Part shown: positions 6,686 through 7,732 of the stretch, piece by piece
How positions within the stretch are numbered: the first letter of the stretch is position 1
Layout of the letters: each line of letters starts with the position of its first letter
Origin: an uncultured Oscillospiraceae bacterium
Lineage (GTDB): Bacteria > Bacillota > Clostridia > Oscillospirales > Ruminococcaceae
Length of the DNA stretch: 7,732 bases
Direction: 5' to 3'
Assembly (NCBI GenBank): GCA_934454435.1
Contig: CAKSGA010000100.1
Coordinates: forward strand, 1-7,732
The notes under the pieces: model-generated
What the model was told of the DNA's origin: nothing
Databases searched by the model: none
What the model saw: only the letters and a program-made list of their open reading frames with translations
Position numbers and translations under genes: made by a program

Positions 6686-7363
6686 TCAGTCCTCCGGGAC
6701 TACCGCTTCTAGTCTGTAGATAGGCTGTCCCAGCTCTGTAAATCTCTTTTCGTACTCGGTCATAATGTTCCCCTCAAAGCCGCTGTTATGCAGGTCAAGG
6801 CTGACATTCTTCATAGCGAAGCCGTTCTTTGAGAAATGCTCGATGGAGAACTCGAACAGACGCTGATTGTCAGTTTTCTGGTGTATCTCAGCGCCGGGCT
6901 TCATTATCTCCCTGTATATCTCCAGGAAACGTGTATGGGTAAGGCGGTGACGTGCGTAGGTCTCTTTCGGGAACGGGCAGCTGAAATTCAGGTACAGCCG
7001 CTCCACTGTGTGCGGGCGGAACAGGTGCTCCAGGTACTCCGCCTGACCCAGACAGAACCGGACGTTCTTCAGGTCGCTCTCCATCAGCGCCTCGGCGCCG
7101 GTAACAAGCACGTTCGGGGTCTTTTCCACTGCGACATAGTTTATGTCGGGGTTCCTCCTCGCAAGCTCCAGAATGAAGCTGCCCTTTCCGCTGCCGACCT
7201 CCAGATGCAGATGGTTGTTGTTCCCGAACACCTTCATGCTGTCGAAGAAAAGACTGTCGTCCAGAGGGTCGTTGGCATGCTCGTTCTGGTTCTGCATTAT
7301 GAGCATCACGGGGGCGCAGGCTTCAAGGCGCTCCTCCAGGTGCTTTTTCTTTCTCATTCTCAT
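6686..7363 (-). CDS. trmB: tRNA (guanine-N7-)-methyltransferase, with Cys replacing the conserved Asp of the DPWPK motif
   Basis: A 225-residue SAM-dependent enzyme that makes m7G at position 46 in the tRNA variable loop. The start at 7363 gives MRMRKKKHLEERL, matching the MRMR start of B. subtilis-type TrmB, with AGAGGT nine bases upstream; a longer reading from a TTG at 7432 would pass through the lysA terminator and is rejected. The SAM-binding loop EVGSGKG is at residues 55-61, the acidic residue after strand 2 in AVEK at about 78-81, the family block LYLNFSCPFPK...RHRLTH at 124-143, KTDN at 163-166, and TEYEKRF at 202-208. Where most TrmB proteins read DPWPK, this one reads CPFPK (Cys129, codon TGC at 6979-6977). 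Going from an Asp codon to TGC needs two base changes, so a single sequencing error does not explain it. The gene begins just after the lysA terminator and heads a run with the hydrolase and GH3 genes. Confidence 0.93.
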   Translation of the reverse strand: MRMRKKKHLEERLEACAPVMLIMQNQNEHANDPLDDSLFFDSMKVFGNNNHLHLEVGSGKGSFILELARRNPDINYVAVEKTPNVLVTGAEALMESDLKNVRFCLGQAEYLEHLFRPHTVERLYLNFSCPFPKETYARHRLTHTRFLEIYREIMKPGAEIHQKTDNQRLFEFSIEHFSKNGFAMKNVSLDLHNSGFEGNIMTEYEKRFTELGQPIYRLEAVVPED

Positions 7364-7372
7364 ATGTGAAAT

Positions 7373-7378
7373 ACCTCT
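7373..7378 (-). promoter_or_regulatory. Ribosome binding site that fixes the trmB start
   Basis: AGAGGT on the minus strand lies nine bases before the ATG at 7363 and selects the MRMR start. It sits one base downstream of the U-run of the preceding terminator, so the terminator hairpin would be part of any trmB message that starts upstream of it. Confidence 0.75.
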
Positions 7379-7379
7379 G

Positions 7380-7415
7380 AAAAATACCGCCGTGCAGCTT
7401 CTGACCGCACGGCGG
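7380..7415 (-). terminator. Rho-independent terminator of lysA
   Basis: Bases 7407-7415 and 7387-7395 form a perfect 9-bp GC-rich stem (CCGCCGTGC with GCACGGCGG) with an 11-base loop. It is followed on the minus strand by TATTTTT, a typical intrinsic terminator tail. It lies 17 bp after the lysA stop codon and ends immediately before the trmB ribosome site. No promoter fits between terminator and trmB. A weak candidate -10 box (GATAAT, 7427-7422) just upstream of the stem has only a poor -35 partner. Confidence 0.88.
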
Positions 7416-7432
7416 CAAATAATTATCAACAA

Positions 7433-7732
7433 TTAAACATCAAAGTTGAAGTTTGCGAAATCAAAGGTCGCAAAGTAATCAGCAGCAGTTTCAGCACGTC
7501 TGATCATCTTTACCGAGCCGTCCTCACGCAGCAGAAGCTCTGCGCTCCTGAGCTTGCCGTTGTAGTTGTAGCCCATGGAGAAGCCGTGTGCACCGGTATC
7601 GTGGATAGCGAGGTAGTCGCCGATATCGATCTTAGGGAGCATTCTGTCCACGGCGAACTTGTCGCAGTTCTCGCACAGACCGCCGGTGACGTCGTACTTG
7701 TGGTCGCAGGGCTGGTCCTCCTTGCCGAGAAC
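7433..7732 (-). CDS. lysA: Diaminopimelate decarboxylase, C-terminal 99 residues (5' part outside window)
   Basis: The frame is open from the window edge (7732) to TAA at 7435-7433. The encoded C-terminus belongs to the PLP-dependent fold-III decarboxylase that converts meso-diaminopimelate to L-lysine in the cytoplasm. Diagnostic pieces are DVTGGLCENCDKFA (the Cys/Glu active-site segment contributed to the partner subunit of the dimer), LPKIDIGDYLAI, the DTGAHGFSMGYNYNGKLRSAELL block, and IRRAET near the end. Most LysA proteins carry Tyr where this one has His in GAHGFSM; I believe the His form occurs in a clostridial/Bacteroides subgroup. A GTG at 7651 is internal and not the real start. 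The gene ends in its own terminator. Confidence 0.93.
   Translation of the reverse strand, partial: VLGKEDQPCDHKYDVTGGLCENCDKFAVDRMLPKIDIGDYLAIHDTGAHGFSMGYNYNGKLRSAELLLREDGSVKMIRRAETAADYFATFDFANFNFDV

Noticed and set aside
7364..7432. N-terminal extension of TrmB from a TTG at 7432
   Set aside because: It would translate through the lysA terminator hairpin, lacks a ribosome site, and the family start MRMR at 7363 has AGAGGT upstream.
7433..7651. A 72-codon small gene starting at GTG 7651
   Set aside because: The frame is open to the window edge and the upstream 27 codons continue the LysA CENCD segment, so this is an internal GTG.

Overview
The window is a compact stretch of bacterial chromosome with every gene on the minus strand, so the genes read from high to low coordinates. 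Gene content, strong GGAGG-type ribosome sites, consensus sigma-A promoters and protein style (a clostridial-type methyl-accepting chemotaxis protein, a cytoplasmic GH3 glycosidase, B. subtilis-like TrmB and LysA) point to a Firmicute. A plant-fibre-using Clostridia/Ruminococcus-like gut or rumen organism is the best guess, but it is an inference. Codons favour G/C in the third position, while the few intergenic gaps are AT-rich.

Layout in transcription order: (1) the last 99 codons of lysA (diaminopimelate decarboxylase), closed by a GC-rich rho-independent terminator. (2) A three-gene run of trmB (tRNA m7G46 methyltransferase), an alpha/beta hydrolase of the serine aminopeptidase/monoacylglycerol-lipase type, and a GH3 beta-glycosidase, with gaps of only 11 and 21 bp. 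(3) A 151-bp gap with a near-perfect sigma-A promoter, followed by a methyl-accepting chemotaxis protein and, 21 bp on, galM (aldose 1-epimerase), ending in a strong hairpin. (4) An AT-rich gap with a perfect-consensus promoter and A/T tracts driving a tRNA-Val(UAC), whose last two templated bases lie outside the window.

The likely joint theme of the middle genes is sugar use. GH3 would release monosaccharides inside the cell, GalM would equilibrate the anomers so that kinases and isomerases can use them, and the chemoreceptor would sense an external ligand. trmB and lysA are housekeeping genes. I found no CRISPR array, insertion sequence, phage gene, toxin-antitoxin or defence gene, and nothing that I would call a new multi-gene system. 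The points most worth a second look are a cysteine in place of the conserved TrmB aspartate, a long Lys/Ala/Pro-rich tail on the chemoreceptor, a sigma-28-like -10 octamer inside the chemoreceptor promoter, and a terminator that touches the trmB ribosome site.
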